The notes under the pieces are model-generated. The model was not told the DNA's origin and did no database searches. It saw only the letters and a list, made by a program, of their open reading frames with translations. A DNA stretch of 64,000 nucleotides from Macropodus opercularis (lineage: Eukaryota > Chordata > Actinopteri > Anabantiformes > Osphronemidae), in contig CM061097.1 of the NCBI GenBank assembly GCA_030770545.1, positions 1,116,501-1,180,500 on the forward strand. Reading direction: 5' to 3'. Of this stretch, positions 13,201 through 28,200 are shown in pieces (the first letter of the stretch is position 1; each line of letters opens with the position of its first letter). The position numbers and the translations under genes were made by a program.

Positions 13201-16200
13201 GCCCTCACCCATTAAAACGCAAGCTGTCACTAAGCGGTGAGCGAGATGAAGATGTGTGCCGGGCACCAATCGTGTCTACGTGTGCATGTGTGAGTGCGGG
13301 ACTGGTGATTTTCCACTGGGCTCCCCTCTCTGTGCTTGACAAACATGAGCCCCTACTAAATCAGGCTGTTGTTGGGGCTAACTACCTCAGGCTCCGGCTG
13401 TTTATGGCCCAGGCAGATCCCCTGAACCTGATGGTTTGCTGTGGAAAATTCCGTCCTGTTATGTCGTCTTGTTAGTACTACAGCACGTTTAGTGCTTCTG
13501 CAGTGGATTCCCAGCTGAGTGAGATTCTGCCGCACTGGCTTCTTCTCAAGGCCAGTTGACGATGCCCAGTCGGTCAAAGTGAAGGCCTAACCAAACATAA
13601 ACTGTGGTTTTAGGATGCAAACCCTAAGTGGTCGTCTTCTGCTGGGAACGTTTGGAGTAATGGTTGTGCTGAATTAAAATAGACCAACTGACGTCAGTGT
13701 CTGCACTTTGCTGCTGCTTTGCTCTTCTGACAGAGATGCCTTCTAGCTTCCTAAGCTTCCATTCAGCCGTCACAAAAGCTGAAACACTTGTTCTCATGAC
13801 CTCAGGCAGGAGATTTGTTTGTCTGTTACTCTTTGGCTCAAACATGGTACAAAATACTGCAACAACCTTTTCTATTCCTCACTGTCTGCATGTTGTAGGT
13901 GATAGCTCTCGTCTGTCCTTTAGAACATCTAGTACGGCTGCACTGTTCCCTGGTTTGATACACAAACTCTCCACAGCAGTTACTTTGCAGTGGTTGGACT
14001 CGGCTTGTGATTAGCACGACATGGAGAGTAGAAGTAGACGTTTTCTGCTTATTTGATGGCAGGTATGCAGTTGGTGCCAGAAATCTGGACTCATGGACCT
14101 TAACCTTGGTTTAGTTTGGTCAGGTTCAGCTCAAGCTGCCTCTGACTGAGAGGCTCTTCGTCTGTAATTAGCTGCTCACGCTGCGTCCAGTGGGAAGAAC
14201 AAAGAATATTAACCCTTGTCTTGGCGAAAGCGTGAGACTCTTAACAGGCTAATGAATCTACTGTAGCAAAGCTTTTAATACTAATACTTGATATCAGGTA
14301 TGAAGATGCATTTAGTTTAACAGCTTATTCTCTGCAGTTTAATCTCCTTCTTTCCAGACGTCCCATATTTTAGTTTGGCTTCTCTTGTGAAAGAACGAAT
14401 GAACGACGTAACCACCGCGGGACATGTGAGCTCTATTTCACTTTATTTATTTTAAGGATAGATGCAGTAGTTTCAGTAAGATGGCAGGTTCAGTCCTAGA
14501 ATATTGTGGAAAGTGCTAGAGAATCAGGTTGAAACTGTCAGTGAGGGGTCGCTCACAGTCCTACAGACGTCAGACCCCCCACAGAGAAAATAATGACTTG
14601 CTCCGGGGAGCGACTGTGGTCGTGGTTCCGCCACAGTCCTCTACTCAGCAAGACAACTGGAGTTTGCCTGGAAACACTGCAAATGTGCACATACAGTGTA
14701 TATAAAACTATGTGAATCACTTACGTGTGTGCGTCTATTTTGTTGACAGATCACTCAGATCTACACAAACCGTGTTAACACACACATTTTTTCTTCCACC
14801 TAATGTGGCCCTGAATGCAACAAAAGAGCAGACTGTACACGCTTGGATCAGTATTCAGGCAGTGCTGCTGTGCCTCCGTGGAACAGCCAGAATGAGTCTG
14901 CATCCGTTTTACCCAACCATAAATCAATGACAGTAGAAACAGCAAAGTGACAAATTGTTTTTGGATACAAGCCTCCTGCAAAACGCATCTAAGTCTGATC
15001 CTTTACATTTTTCCAGCCCTTTAGAAACTTCTGCTCTTTTCCTACTGATTAAGGAAAAGCTGAAGGTATCTGGGTTAAACCGAAGACGTTTGTGCAGTAG
15101 GACAAAAATAGCAGATCCCGTTGTGCTGCTTAAAACCTTTGAAATGTACCTTCAGCCAGAATCTGTTCAGCAGCATAAGACTGTGAATAAGTCGGTTTCG
15201 TGTTTGTTAATAACAGAAGTGACGTAACTGCTGCTGGCGGTGTGTGCGTGTCCCTGCACCTCAACACACAAATCCAAGGGCAGATGTGGGAGAGGAAAAC
15301 CTAATCTCCATCTCTACAGCAAACAAAACAATTCAGTTCCTCATCCAGTCATTAAGCAGCGCTCCTCATGCCCCGCAGCCATTCCCACACACTCAGTGAA
15401 GTGTTTACTCCCCTGGTCCCAGGGCTTTGTTCCCGTCTCTGGGAGGCGGGTAGGTGACATTTTACTTCCACTTATGAAGGATTTCCTGTTAGCTCTGGGC
15501 CGGGTCCAGCATTCAGACGTCTGATTCTCAGTCCACGCTTATCGCCCACCAGCCACCGTCACTTCCCGTCTCTCAGAGGAATAAAGAATCATGCTGTCAG
15601 GATTCCTGAACGTTGCCGCTTGCCGTCGGCATGTGTGCGCATGCAGCTCGTCAGCTCTTCGGGAAAGGCCCGGTGTGGATTGCGCAACATAACATTTGAC
15701 TCTGTCCTTGTATACAGAACGTAAGGTCTTTATAAATATAGTGAGTGACTCTGTTTTTCCGAAGGAAGATCATCTGCTTCCATCATAACCACTCAATACA
15801 CCGGTCGGATCCTAATTGATGCTTATCCCTTAAGTGTTTGGAAATGAAATAGGAGCGATGAGAAGGAAACATACTGCTCACGTGATCTTCCTCCTTTCGC
15901 TCTCACCCAGTCTATTTTTTCCAGGGCGCCGCTTTTCCCAGAAGTTGATCAACTCCTCTAGGTCTTTAACGCCGTGTTCTTCAGCGGCTGGAAGGGAAAA
16001 GTGTCAAACGTTCATCTGCCTTTCAATCCGTTTCAGCTGTGACCTTTTTTGTGCTGCTGCTGAGCCTCTTCAAGTGATGAACCCGTTTTGTCAGGATGTT
16101 CCCATGTTGTTTTTCCCTAAACTGCTTAAGACACTTGACGCTGGCTGTCTGCAGGGACCCTGTTATCAACAGTGAAATGACTAGACCTTAATGCTTTCCT

Positions 16201-19200
16201 ATGGAGTTGTCTCGTAAACACAGGTGTGTTGACATGAAATGCTTCTCATGTGAACCCTGCGTCAGTCCACGAGGCCTAAAGACATGAGCTCAACTCTTAT
16301 TTCCGGATAAATAAATAAGCACCTTTTACACCTGCACCTGCATCAGCTTGACGTAACAACCGTTTGTTCAGGCTCCAGATAGACGCATGTGTTGCTCACA
16401 GACCAGCTGCTAAACCAGATCCACCGTTGAAGTTACTACTGATGACTTTCTGTTTGTCACGTACTGTCTGCATGTTGTCTTCTGGTCGTGTTTGCTGTCT
16501 TATATGTTACACTTTAAACGTCTCAGTTGAAGTGTTTGGCATCTTCTCAAGCGCCGCTGCTTCATACTGTACCGTGTATTTATCAAGAGTCCCGTCGTTC
16601 CTGGAAACACATGCCAGCTACTGTTTCTCGATGGCGTCTGTGGTGAAGTATTGACCAGTAGAACCAGCTCAGTTATTAATTGACAGGACTTTAAGTATGA
16701 TTCATAAAGTAGTTGACTTTACAAGCAAGGAATAAAAAGCTTTTGCTTTTGCGGGGCCGTTTTTGTCCAAGCGCCTGCTGGGCGACGGCAGACTCTGCCC
16801 TTTGTGGACTCTGGAAGTTACGCTCTCGTTTTTGCCAAATGTGTGTTGTCTTAACAGCTGGTGACCGTAGAAACACTTCCATGAACTTTCCTCCATTTCC
16901 GGAAAAAGCACAGTAAACTGCAGCGGGAGGCCACGTCCCCCTTCGTTGGGGCTTCACAGCTTCTGTCTTGTCTGGTAGCGGTGAGAGCCGTGAGCTCACC
17001 AATGGCAGACGCGACAGTGTGTGGTCGCTACAGTCTTATGTGAGGAATCCTGTTGCTTTACAACCATTGCAATGAAGTGTTTAGGACACAGGTGCAGTAT
17101 GATGGCGAGGACGCACCTTTTACCTGATTCTCTGAAGTCATTCAGTTCGTCATGCAGGAACTTTATCACACAGGTCGCGGACACTGTGAATGACAAACAA
17201 AGCGGGAGCCCACAGTTGTCAAAGTCCCCGGCGTGCTGCTCTATTTTGGGACTGACAGCTTGTCTTGGCAGACCTTTGTGTGTAAAGTGAAGTGAACCTT
17301 GGACGTAAGTGAAAACACGCTTCAACCTGGAGCTGCTGGGGTCAGTGGTGTAGCTGTTCTAGCTTCATGTTTGCTCCGGTTTTCTCAGTTAAGGTCAACA
17401 GGTTGTTTCCCAGCTGTTGACACATATAACACATTCAGGTCCGTGTTGACGTCCATATGAAATGTTTAAAAGGCCACAGGACAGCAGAGAGAGTCAGGAA
17501 AGGCTGAATGGAGGACGGAAACGAGCGACGCTGCGATCAAACCAATCTCTCTATAATAAGCTCTTTGTTCTGGGCTTATCAGAAAACGATAATCACGCCA
17601 CTTTGCTCAGTCCCGACTCTCTGACTGTTAGTTTGACATGATGGTGACAACGGGACGCCGGTGACCGAGCACACGAACGGGCAGAAAACCACTTTATTAG
17701 GTACACGCAGCCAACATAGACCCATCGACACGCACACGTGAACATACATAGCATTGTCACAAAACTGAAACTGTCACTGTCATGAAGCACATGCATCCGT
17801 GTACAGGATGGCAGCATGTGCACACGTCCACTCACTGAAGCCGTCAAAGCGGCTGTAACACACGCAGCCCCTCCCGGCGCCTCGGGCCACTGCGACCTCT
17901 AGGGGTCACTGTAGCTCCACAGCCACGGTCCAGTTCAACAGCAGAGCTGAATGAAGTGCCTCATCAATGACTCCCCTGAGCCCGCGTGCTTATGAGCAGG
18001 CCTTTGTGGAGCTCACTAGGAAAGTCCGGCAGTTACGCAGAAGAGAAAGCTTTGAGCCAAATCGTCCGTCTCTGAATGAATTCTCCTGTAGCGACATCTA
18101 CGCTGTGTCACTAACTCACTACATCAGTAAACAGAATCAGAGCAGCCAACCAAGACGTCCCTCTGAGCCAGTTAGTCCAACGCCTGCTAAATATTCTACC
18201 AAGCCGATGCAAGAGAAACCCGTTTTCTGGAGCAGAGCGTGTGGGGGCATTTAGGACCAAGCTTAAATGGAGCATTCGATATTTCACTCGACCTGTCTGG
18301 TCCTTTGTTTGAGCGGTTTGAAATCTTCCCATTCACAGCCACTGAGCTGCAGACGGTCCAGATCTTACCTGGGTCGATGTCCCGCTGGACAGCAGCGGAT
18401 CTGTCTGTAGCCTTTCTGATCAATGCGGCTACAACCGTACTTATTCAGCTGAGGGTTACACGAAGCACCAGACACTAGCGACGCAACAGGTCCGCTGGAA
18501 ACATGTGCCCGTGGGTAAACATACAGGCTGTGTCATAATCGAGCAGAAAGGAGATCTGTGGTGAACCAAAGGCTGCTGAGTCTGAGTGAGTGTTTAGGGA
18601 GCTGACCTTCAGCAGCTGGGATCCATAGTTAATGAGCCTGAATGCATATGTCTGAGTTTTCTGAAGTGATGGAAAAACAGAGGTTTTGACTGTGTGAAGG
18701 GGTCGGACGAGCTGAAGCTCATTACTGTAGCTGCAGAAGGTTTCTGCCTGTACAATCCACATTATCATTTGATTTAGTTTACTGGAAACAGAATATTCCG
18801 CATTTGTTAGACACTTCATTCTACATCGCTCTTCCCAGAATTGGCGACAGCAGCTCTTGATGTTGGCTCTTTCAGTTTCAGTTTGCTCCACAGCAGCATG
18901 TGACTCGGACCGGAGGAGGCGGTGGGTGTTTATTTGCCAACAGCTGGCTCAGCAACGAAACCTCATCCCACGGTTTAAGTCAAAACACCTCTGAACTTTA
19001 CGTTTACGCTTCGTCCCTGAACAAGTGGGTTAACTGTTAATGTGTCACACGTGGAGAGCAGGCCGACGACGTCCTGCGAGGCTCGAAATGTTAAGTGAAT
19101 CAGTAAAATGTGAAAGACTGGAGTGAACATCATACGACTTCAGCTTGGATCTCTGAAGTGCTGCATGCTGCTCTGTGAGCCGATCGCTTTTTATGTAACA

Positions 19201-22200
19201 GCCTCATACCTCTAAGCAAATGCCAAATTAATATTCTAGCGCTGCCTTCACCATGTATTCACTGTCACCCTCCAAGCTACCTGCAGAAATCCCCACGTGC
19301 CCTACATCTGCCGTAAACACAGTGTGAACGAAGACGCTAGAGATTGAGCATATGATTTATAAAGAAGGATTTCAGCTGCGTCTCAGCTTCTCGCTAAAAC
19401 AGGCCAGATTTCTGAGCTGTGGCTGATGTGAGGTGATGGGATTAGAACTAACGACAGGAAGTTACTTAACAGACAAATATGGTTTCAGTAAGAACACGAT
19501 GAAGAGCGTGAGGGTGGAATGATAATCTCTCTTCTTTATTTCTTTACGAACAAAGGCAAAAGAGGAAACACCCGGGGTGCAGGCTGAGTCTGGAACCAGC
19601 TAGATCAGACCGGTAGCTGTTAAAGAGAAGGGGGAGGAGGGGGAGAAGGAGGAGGGGGAGGAGATGAAGGGTGGCGCGGGGGATGAGACGGGGAGTTAAG
19701 GGGCAGAACACAAAGCTGGGATGAGGGAGGCTGGAGCAGGGGCAGCGATGGATGGTCTGGCAGGCAGACAGCTCAGATCCCATCGCCTCAGTGATGTAAT
19801 GCATCAGCGGTGCTATTTTTAGCCACGCTGTGGTTCTCTGGTACACTTAGCTCCCTCAGTGTCAGCACACGCCATCGATCAGCAGCACAACTTGTGGGGA
19901 GGATGAGAGCTGCAGCCACCAGAAGCTGCACCAGCGTGTTAGGTTTCCTCTGTGCAGCCAGTGGCATGTGATGGAATCTGCTCTGTTTTGTGGTGTGTTT
20001 CGATTTTGTGTCTTGATGAGGCTGTTTGGTTTCGTGCCTGTTCGCTGTATGATTCACCGCTGCCCAGATACGGTTGGTAAACAAGCATTTGGTTACGGTC
20101 AGATCTGCTTATCGCATCCAAGTGAGCATAAATCTTGTCTAAAGATAATTGAAGTTGTTCCCGTGGCAGCAGTAGATCTGAACCTACAACAACAGTCACA
20201 CCTGAATGCTTCACGGCCAAATAAACAGCAGGCGTCCGATCAGTTTTCTTCTTGTTTTTAGAGCTTGGCTGGTTTGTTTGAGTCTTGGTGGTTCTAGTTG
20301 TACCAGGGACACCTACTACTCTTTGCTAAATAAGTAGCCTGAGGGTCCAGACAGGTCGACTCCTGGTTTCTGACGGAGGAAGCATTAGTTATTAGTAATT
20401 ATCTCCACTGATCACTACACTTCTAAACTACCCTCCATAACAATCCACGTCGTGTCATAAAGCTCTTGTTGACTTCACTTATTATTCTGGCTCAGTATCT
20501 CGGGTTTGATGTGTGCAAGGACACACCTCAGTACACGAGAGGCAGTTATAACGTTAAGTTGAATGTCAGTCCTGGTGATGCAACCGCTGACCCGCCAGGC
20601 TCCTTCGAGCTTCGTCCCTCCTCCGCCCTGATGCAGTCAGTGTGATTAGCCCCAGCAGTGATCGCCCGTGTCCGGCTCAGATTACAGGACCCAGGTTAAG
20701 GATGTGTTTGGTAGCTTAGACCTGTGTTGTTGACACAATGATAATGTGAAGTGATTCTCATAAATTCCAGAGTTTATTAATGACCACACCCTCCTGATTA
20801 CTTTACTGACCGACGGCAGCTGTAATGAAATCAAATCTCCTTGAAATCCACTGCTGCCTGTTGACACACCCAGCTGATTCAACCCGTTCACCTGGTTTCT
20901 GTCTTTAGTCCAAACCAGCTCGTTCCTGTGACCAACAGTCTGTTCAGACCACCGCACACGCGTGTTGTTGTTGTTCTCTACATGTCATTGCTACACCATA
21001 AGTCGGCAGTTTCAGTGGTTCAATATTTATCCCTGTGGCTATTAGGTCTGTCACGAGCTGCTGTAGTAAATCTGTGTGGGTGTGTTGCTCAGACCTGGAC
21101 TGGTTTGGACAGGATTGTTGCAAATATAGCTTGAAAACAAACCACACAGTCATTAAAGGGGATGAGCGAAGCCAAAGTGAGTGACAGCCCGCGTTAGTTG
21201 CTGTTAGCGCACAGAGGCCCGATGCAAACCGTGGCATGTGTGCTCGCTGGGTCGCCCTGTGTTTTGTTTCTTAGCGGGTAGATTGTGTGTCATGCTGCGC
21301 CTCTAACGCGCTGCCAAAAACACACAGCACCGTTGTGTAATGTCCCCATACGCTACCTGAGCGTTTCCTTCCTGTACCATTCCTCCCACTCACAGCCTGC
21401 AGTGCCTGGAGCATGGATGGGAAACGGACTCTCCCCTCTCTCAGCCGCTTTAGTCACACTTGGAAAATGCAGGAATAAGTAGTACAATTCAAAATGCACT
21501 GTAACAAGGTACAAAATAGAAGTTACTAAGAGGCAGAAAGCCTGCGGAGGAGGGGCCACTCGTGATGGCATGATGTCATGTCACCTAATATCATGGTAGG
21601 ACTAACCTCACCTGCCTTTAAAACACAGCGTGCGTCTCACAGCTTGCTGTGTCTGTTTACCTGGTTGCCATAGAAACTCTCTTGAGAAGACCACAGAGAG
21701 ATGAGCAGATTTGTACTGTAATAAGTTCATCTGATGTGTTTGTGTGATATTGGAGCTAAGCGGCATAATTACTGTATATGTATGTATGATGAAATATATG
21801 AAATGAATGGTTTAACGTTAAACCTGCTTCTCCTCTGTAGACACCACACAGTTAACCAAAAGCATATCATGTACTATCTGACAGCCTTGGTTTGGCTCCG
21901 GGCCGACAGGCTGCAGGTCGCGTTCTGATGGCTTGACTGCCTCTGCCAGTCAGTGCCAGAGGTTAATGCAGCTCTCTGACGCACAGCGAAGCAACAGAGT
22001 CCTGCCTGCTGAAGCTTTCCTGCCTCCAGAACTCTCCCTCCCTCCCTCCCTCCCTCCCTCGTTCACACGCAAACACTCTCACCAGAAGCTGTTTCTTCTG
22101 TTATTTCAAGAAGCACAACACCCACATTTGCACAAACCGTTGCCTGTGTAGGATGATACTGTACCAAGGAACATGTTTATCAGTGTCTCCTCTGTTGCTG

Positions 22201-25200
22201 CTGAGCTGGGTTTTTGTCCGCCTGCATCGCTTGCTGCATGGTGACGTAACAGGTCTGCAGTATAGGATGTGTGTTTCAAATGTATGACTATGAAACAAGC
22301 TGCACAGTAAATAGCTGCAATTACCTGCAATGTGACCTGCTGACGTCCACTGCACCTGTGTGTGTTTTTTAGTTTGCCAGTTACTCGGGTGTTTTCAACG
22401 TAGCACTGCTTCTCAGGGTGAAGGATCTAAGGCTGATTTGTGTCTCGCTCTCTTTCTCTGTAGATCTGCTTCCTGGTGTCCGTCTTCCGTGGCCGACTGT
22501 TTTCAGAGAACGGCTGTGCTACTCTGGCGCTCTTCTCTCACTACTTTCACCTCAGCCAGTTCTTTTGGATGCTCATACAGGTAAAACCAAGGGCAACAAC
22601 ACTGGACACACTTAAATTCACCATACAGCAAAATAAATTCTTTAAAAGGATCAAAATAATTAAAAGTGTATAAAGTATGTAAGATAAAATCTTCACTTTC
22701 TGTGTTTGCTTCCTACATGACGCGTGATCTGTTTAACTACGTAACTCGTAGTCAAACTTCGAACCATGTGGGCTTAGGCGAGTTTTCACGTGAAGGTAGC
22801 AGAATGCAGCCTGATGTGACCTTTGACCCTAGACTGGTACCGCTTAGCAACACCTCTCCCCAGTCTGCTCCAATGCTCCTTCTTGACCACCTCTGTTTCA
22901 TGTTGTTCTTTCCATTTTGCTGCAGCTGCCAAGATTCAAACCATTAAGTCAAAGTCTCAACCAGAAGATTAGAAAAACTCTGTCTTTAAACTCCAGAAGG
23001 CCGTAAGCATACGCCAGCTTTCTGCCTTGGAATTAGTCATTTAGCTGCTAGTTTAATCCTTCAAAGAGACCAGAGGTGACGTGTGACCCGCTGTGAGGTC
23101 CCAAGAATGTGTTGAGGGTGGAGTGTTTCTTGGGTTGTACCCTTTATCTAAATGTGGCCCGTTATCGTCACAATCAGATAACAAGAACAAGCCGTTCGGG
23201 CTGAGGTTAAAGTGAGTTCTACCACATAATCATGGGCCACGTGTTCAGTCGCCGTGTTGTTCCAGGCCTGGGTCCCAGTGAGACCAGCCCACGCTCCCTT
23301 TTCCTCACGTCGTCCTCCTGTGACTGTTGTTTTGCTTCCTTCACTCTTCGACCTTTCACATCGTGTGACGTTTGTGAGGGAACACAATCACTATTTATGT
23401 AGTGGACATGATCTCTGCTGGCACATATTTTATAATTGGTGGAGTATTAAGAGCTTAGCGCTTCCAATAAGCCAGGGTTATGGTGGGACCGAGCAGCGCT
23501 GTACGTACTCAACGTATGCAGGCGTCGTTGTTCAGCAGATGACCTGTGTGATACGGGGGTCACGGCTCGGGTTGGTGCCGGGAGTCATAAGGTTAGGACG
23601 CGGCGGGTGGAGTGGGTTGGGTTGGGTAGTAGAGCTGATGCGGCGGTGAAGCGTTTCTCTGCCCTTTCAGGGTTTCTCATCTGTTCTGGGTGGAGTTAAA
23701 ATATTGCTGCTGGCCTGACTCGGTGTGCTTTCACGCTACGACCTTGAGCTCTCTGTCCCAGTTGATGTGTCAGTCTGCTCTTACTGCTGATTTTCCCCTA
23801 TCAAGTAGCTGCTTTTGGCCGAGTGGGCGCCAGCAACACATCTTGGACTGTGATGAAGAACTAAATCAATAACTGCAGTGTGTGGGTGTGTGTGTGTCTG
23901 TATGTGAGGTTGTGCACATCCAGTAGTTAGAGAAGAATATGTGCTGAAATAATGCCAGGAAACAGCCAATAATTTAATTATCTTCCTGACTGCAGAGGTG
24001 ACCTCAGCTGAAAAGCTGCGTACTGTCATAATATTGCATCACTTTTCCAGCCAGAAATGATGGACTAGTGCCAACAGAGTGACAAAATATTGTTTATTAA
24101 AGTTATTTATTAGCAGATATATTTGTGCTTGTGATAGTGAAGGTATCAACTTAAGCCGACTAGTCCATCAACCCTCCATGTAGATGACACGTCTCATCAA
24201 GCTCTTTCAACGCTGCTTTGTTCCTAGACTGTGCTGTCTGCAGTGAGAGAGAAGGTACCATCATCCATTAACCTTATGTCGGTGGCGCCGGGCTGCTCGC
24301 AGCTGCTGAATAGACCTGACGTCGCGTCTTTTGTGTGGTGCATATGGTTTTAGGGGAAGCAGAGGTCACTCTGAGGTCAGCATCACGAACCTCCCGCCAT
24401 CACAGCAGCCTCGCTGTAAAAATGTCTTATTTAACCTTTTGCATGCACGCACTCAAACAGCAACAGCTGTTTTCCATGACATCGTTTGAGCTGGATTGGG
24501 GATCAGAGAATTACGTCATCGAGCTCAGTATCAGTCTGTGGCCTGTGCGTTTCACTTAGAGCAGCAGCGGTTTTGCTGCGTGAACCTGTTATTATCTCCA
24601 CGCAGGGATAAGACATTTTGCCTGTGACACAACCAACAGGTGTTCAGAAAAGCCAGTTATGTAACAATACAGGGCTTAGTCTGTCGGATGGCGCAAAGCC
24701 GCCTAGATTACACAGCAGACGTAGATACAGTATCATGGGTGTGATAAACGTGTGTGTTTCTGTCCCCAGGCCGTGAATTTCTGGCAAGTGCTTGTGATGA
24801 ACGACGAGCACACGGAGCGCCAGTACCTGCTGTACTTCCTGTTGGGCTGGGGGCTTCCTGCCCTGGTCGTCATCGTCCTGGTCGTCGTGTTGCTGGGAGG
24901 CTTTGGATGGACCATGAACAGCGTATACGGCCTGGTACAAGGAGACGTGTGAGTGCAAGCATAACGGCCCTCACACAACACCTGCGTCATGTGTTTTCAT
25001 AGCGGGACTCCTGAGCGTGTTTCTGAACTGCTCCGAGTTTCCTTTTCAGGAGTAGGTAAATTCCACCTCAGCGTGGAGCAGAACGAATACAAGCACCTGA
25101 GCCCATGACATCATGTGAGGAGGTTGCTTGGCCAATCAAACGAATGAATGCATGAATGAGTCTGTGTTCGCACGCACCCACACAGAAACCTCAGTCTTTA

Positions 25201-28200
25201 CCTTAGAGGTGGAGGCTTTCACTCAGCAGGGAAACCTCAAATAACCCGTTCACTGTCTCCTGTATGAACACACGCGTGTGGTGGGTGTGGCTGCTGCTGA
25301 TCCGGCGTGTCGGCATGTCAGACAGTGAGAGTATAGACGAGACGGATGCAGGGGAACGAGCATCCCGCCCTCCAGCCTTTCAGTCTGGCCGTCTCTCACT
25401 CCTCATCGCTGTGATCTCGCCTCTTCGTTCTCTCTCGACCTGTTTCCACCTGCTTGAAAAAACAGGTGTCCCGCTCAGATGAGAGGGTTCTGTATTTGCT
25501 TTGTAATGTATTTATGTGCTCTAGTCCTACATGATGCACAGGTGAGGAGTTTGGTGTTTTTGGACGTGTGGCTGATAGGTAGATAGCTGACAGGTGCATG
25601 TCAGCTGAGTCTCACATTGTTGCTGCTGTGTGGGTTGGACTTAATAAAATGTGGTACAGGTACAAACGTTGTTCATCTTTTCAAATTAAACAGATCTGTC
25701 TTTAATCAGAAAGTCCGGATTAAACAGGCTATTGTGGAAAACTACCAACACGATTGCCATGCGATGAGGTGAGGTCCCGCTGTGAAGCGGGTGAAACAGT
25801 CCCAGAGCCAGTGTTTTGGAAGTCTCCCATAATTGGTATTGCTTACTTTATATCCTCTCTCCCGCTGGTCTCACTGACTGAGTCCGTCAAACAGACCCCT
25901 GGGTAATGTTTGCTTCGTCCTCTAGAATCCTGGGAATGCCTCTTTTTTGAGTTTCAGTACAGTAGGATCTCATCCTTTCACAAGGCCACTGCCACAAATA
26001 TCCAATGCACTCATATTCGTGGTGGGACGAGCGGGTTTTATTTGGCATACCTCATCCTATATTATGACTAAAGCCTTAACTCCAGCACGCGGGAGGTCCA
26101 GCGTGTGTTTTGCCCCTCAAGCTGAAAAGGACACAGTCACATGAGCATTTTGATGTTTGTTTGTGGGATGTTGATTTTCCCAGAGCAAAATATTTCACCA
26201 GGCTTTCTCTAATAAAGGCAAAACACGTCTGGCTCAACCGAAGCTGAGAAAGAAGCGCTGAGAGTTCTCTCACACCGAGCGACAGATTACAAAGAGAAGA
26301 ACTAGCAACAAAGAAACAGACCACTTTGATGAGGAATCCCCTTTTCCCATGGACACCCACCTTCACGTTGCAGTGCGTCAGACACTTTAACAGCTTTACT
26401 TTATGCCTGTCTCCTCCAGATGCTTCATCCCCAACACCTATGCAGCTCTGTGCACCGCGGTGCTGGTGCCGCTCATCTGCCTGGTGGCAGTGCTGGTCGT
26501 CTTCATCCATGCCTACCAGGTGACCCAGCAGTGGAAGGCCTATGACGACGTCTACCGCGGACGCACCAACAGCACAGGTACCCGGTCAAGCTTCTGTCTG
26601 GGCACAACTACAGGGCCCAGCGGAGAATAAAACACGCGTACAGGGCCGTCGCTTCGGTTTTATTAGTACACAGACGACACCTTCTTCATTAATAATACGT
26701 GTGTGTTCAAAGCTCGTTCTTTTGATTCGTAAATAAGCTGTTGAAGTGGAAATAAACACGTGACGGATTTGACTGCATTTGATTTGGAGGCTTCATGTGC
26801 CTTGTGTGTGAGGGGCTCCATCAGCTCTGGATGCCTGCTACATGTGTATATAGCCTCGTTATCACACACTCGACTCTTTCACAGACCCTCAGGATGGATC
26901 AAAGAGCCTTATTTCACTTTACTTTAGCCTAATTTAGCTTTAGATGTTGTTGTTTTTAGTATCTCCAAACACGGGGATTCCTCTATCTGCCCACTCGAGG
27001 TTTCTAATAGCATAGTGCAGTTTTATGTATATATTTAATGTGTGGTCTTTGCTCTTTTCTCTACCTGTATGTCCACACGCATCACAGTGCATCTGTGTTC
27101 CTCGCCCCACGCTTCTTGCAGCTTGTTGTTGTGGCAGCTGCTGACCTCTGTGTGACAGTCATGTCAGCACCGTCTTGGGTTTCCGCTGGGCTGTTTTTGT
27201 TGAACCCACGTCTTTCTCTCAGTTTGTTCTTTCACACCAGGAGCCAGCTCGGAGCAAACGTAAGCTGGAAACTGTTGAAGCTCGCGCCCATGGTCAACAG
27301 AAGTCGCTGGAAACTGCCCCGTCGGGTTTTAGGGTGTTTTTTATTTTATTTTAAACGTCTCGAGAACTCGCTCTCTTCCACTGGTGTATGATCACACGCA
27401 TGCTGGAACCACTAAATCCTCTTTCTTGCAGTCAGTTTCCACTTGGCTTTCAGGTCCTGGTTTTACTGTGGCTGCTCTGCTCTGACCACAAAGTGGAATG
27501 TGCTTACATGGTTGGAAAAACCCAACAGGGGAGAGAGGAGATGGAGCCAGAGGTGTGAGATGCAGGGAGACAGAAAACGGTGCAGCTGTAGCTGAGAGCC
27601 AAAGAAAATGTGGGAAGACAGACAGAAATTGATGAACAGCAGCAAAAGGAAGAACTGAAGAGGTTCCCTGACTGTGAGCGTGTTGGAGTATCCAGAGTGA
27701 ACCATCGCGTGGAGTCAGGAAACCGAGGCGCTGACAGGCTGCTGGAAGTGGCACCTCAGTGAGAGGCGCTTGTTCTGGGCCTTGTGCCCTGTGTTTCCAC
27801 CCTACTTGTGAAGTGACCTGTGCAGGCTGGCCCACATAACAACCAGCGGACTGAGTGATTCCAGAGTGGACATGTCCATTTAAACTCAAAGGTCATGTTT
27901 TATTCATCTTTTCGTGGACGGCTCTGTTTGGCCCCTTTGGGTTCCTCCACACGGGAAACATTCACGTTCTCAGCACAGCAGCCAGCGCCAAACCGATCCA
28001 CAACCGGCCAAACTAAGGATCCGAGCCTAGCGCACTCGCACCCTCCTCCATGACCAGAACCCTCACGCTTTTAATTAGTTATCGGTAAACTATACCTTGT
28101 GTTTTTATCTTGGCTCCACAGAAAACGCACGATAACAAGCCGTGTTGTTGATGTGGCCTCCCTCCCTCCCTCCGCTGTGATTCAGACAGTTGACTCGATC

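Larger units (their letters stand above)
12840..22463 (+). other. Large (9.6-kb) adgrv1 intron between TM1 and TM2 exons
   Basis: Donor gtaata at 12840, acceptor ...ctgtag ending at 22463. All open frames in it are short, lack phase-compatible splice sites and resemble no protein I know. Low-complexity stretches are a G-rich tract at 19622-19670 and a TCCC repeat at 22035-22060. No exon, RNA gene or recognisable transposon was found. Such a large intron in a gene with ~90-bp introns may hold regulatory elements, but nothing in the sequence proves it. Confidence 0.8.

Noticed and set aside
17967..18254. 95-codon plus-strand frame inside the large adgrv1 intron
   Set aside because: No family resemblance and no phase-compatible splice sites with flanking adgrv1 exons. 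The length is within chance expectation for a 9.6-kb intron.
27392..27889. 165-codon minus-strand frame in an adgrv1 intron
   Set aside because: The longest antisense frame, but compositionally random with no recognisable domain. It would need an intronless antisense gene without evidence.
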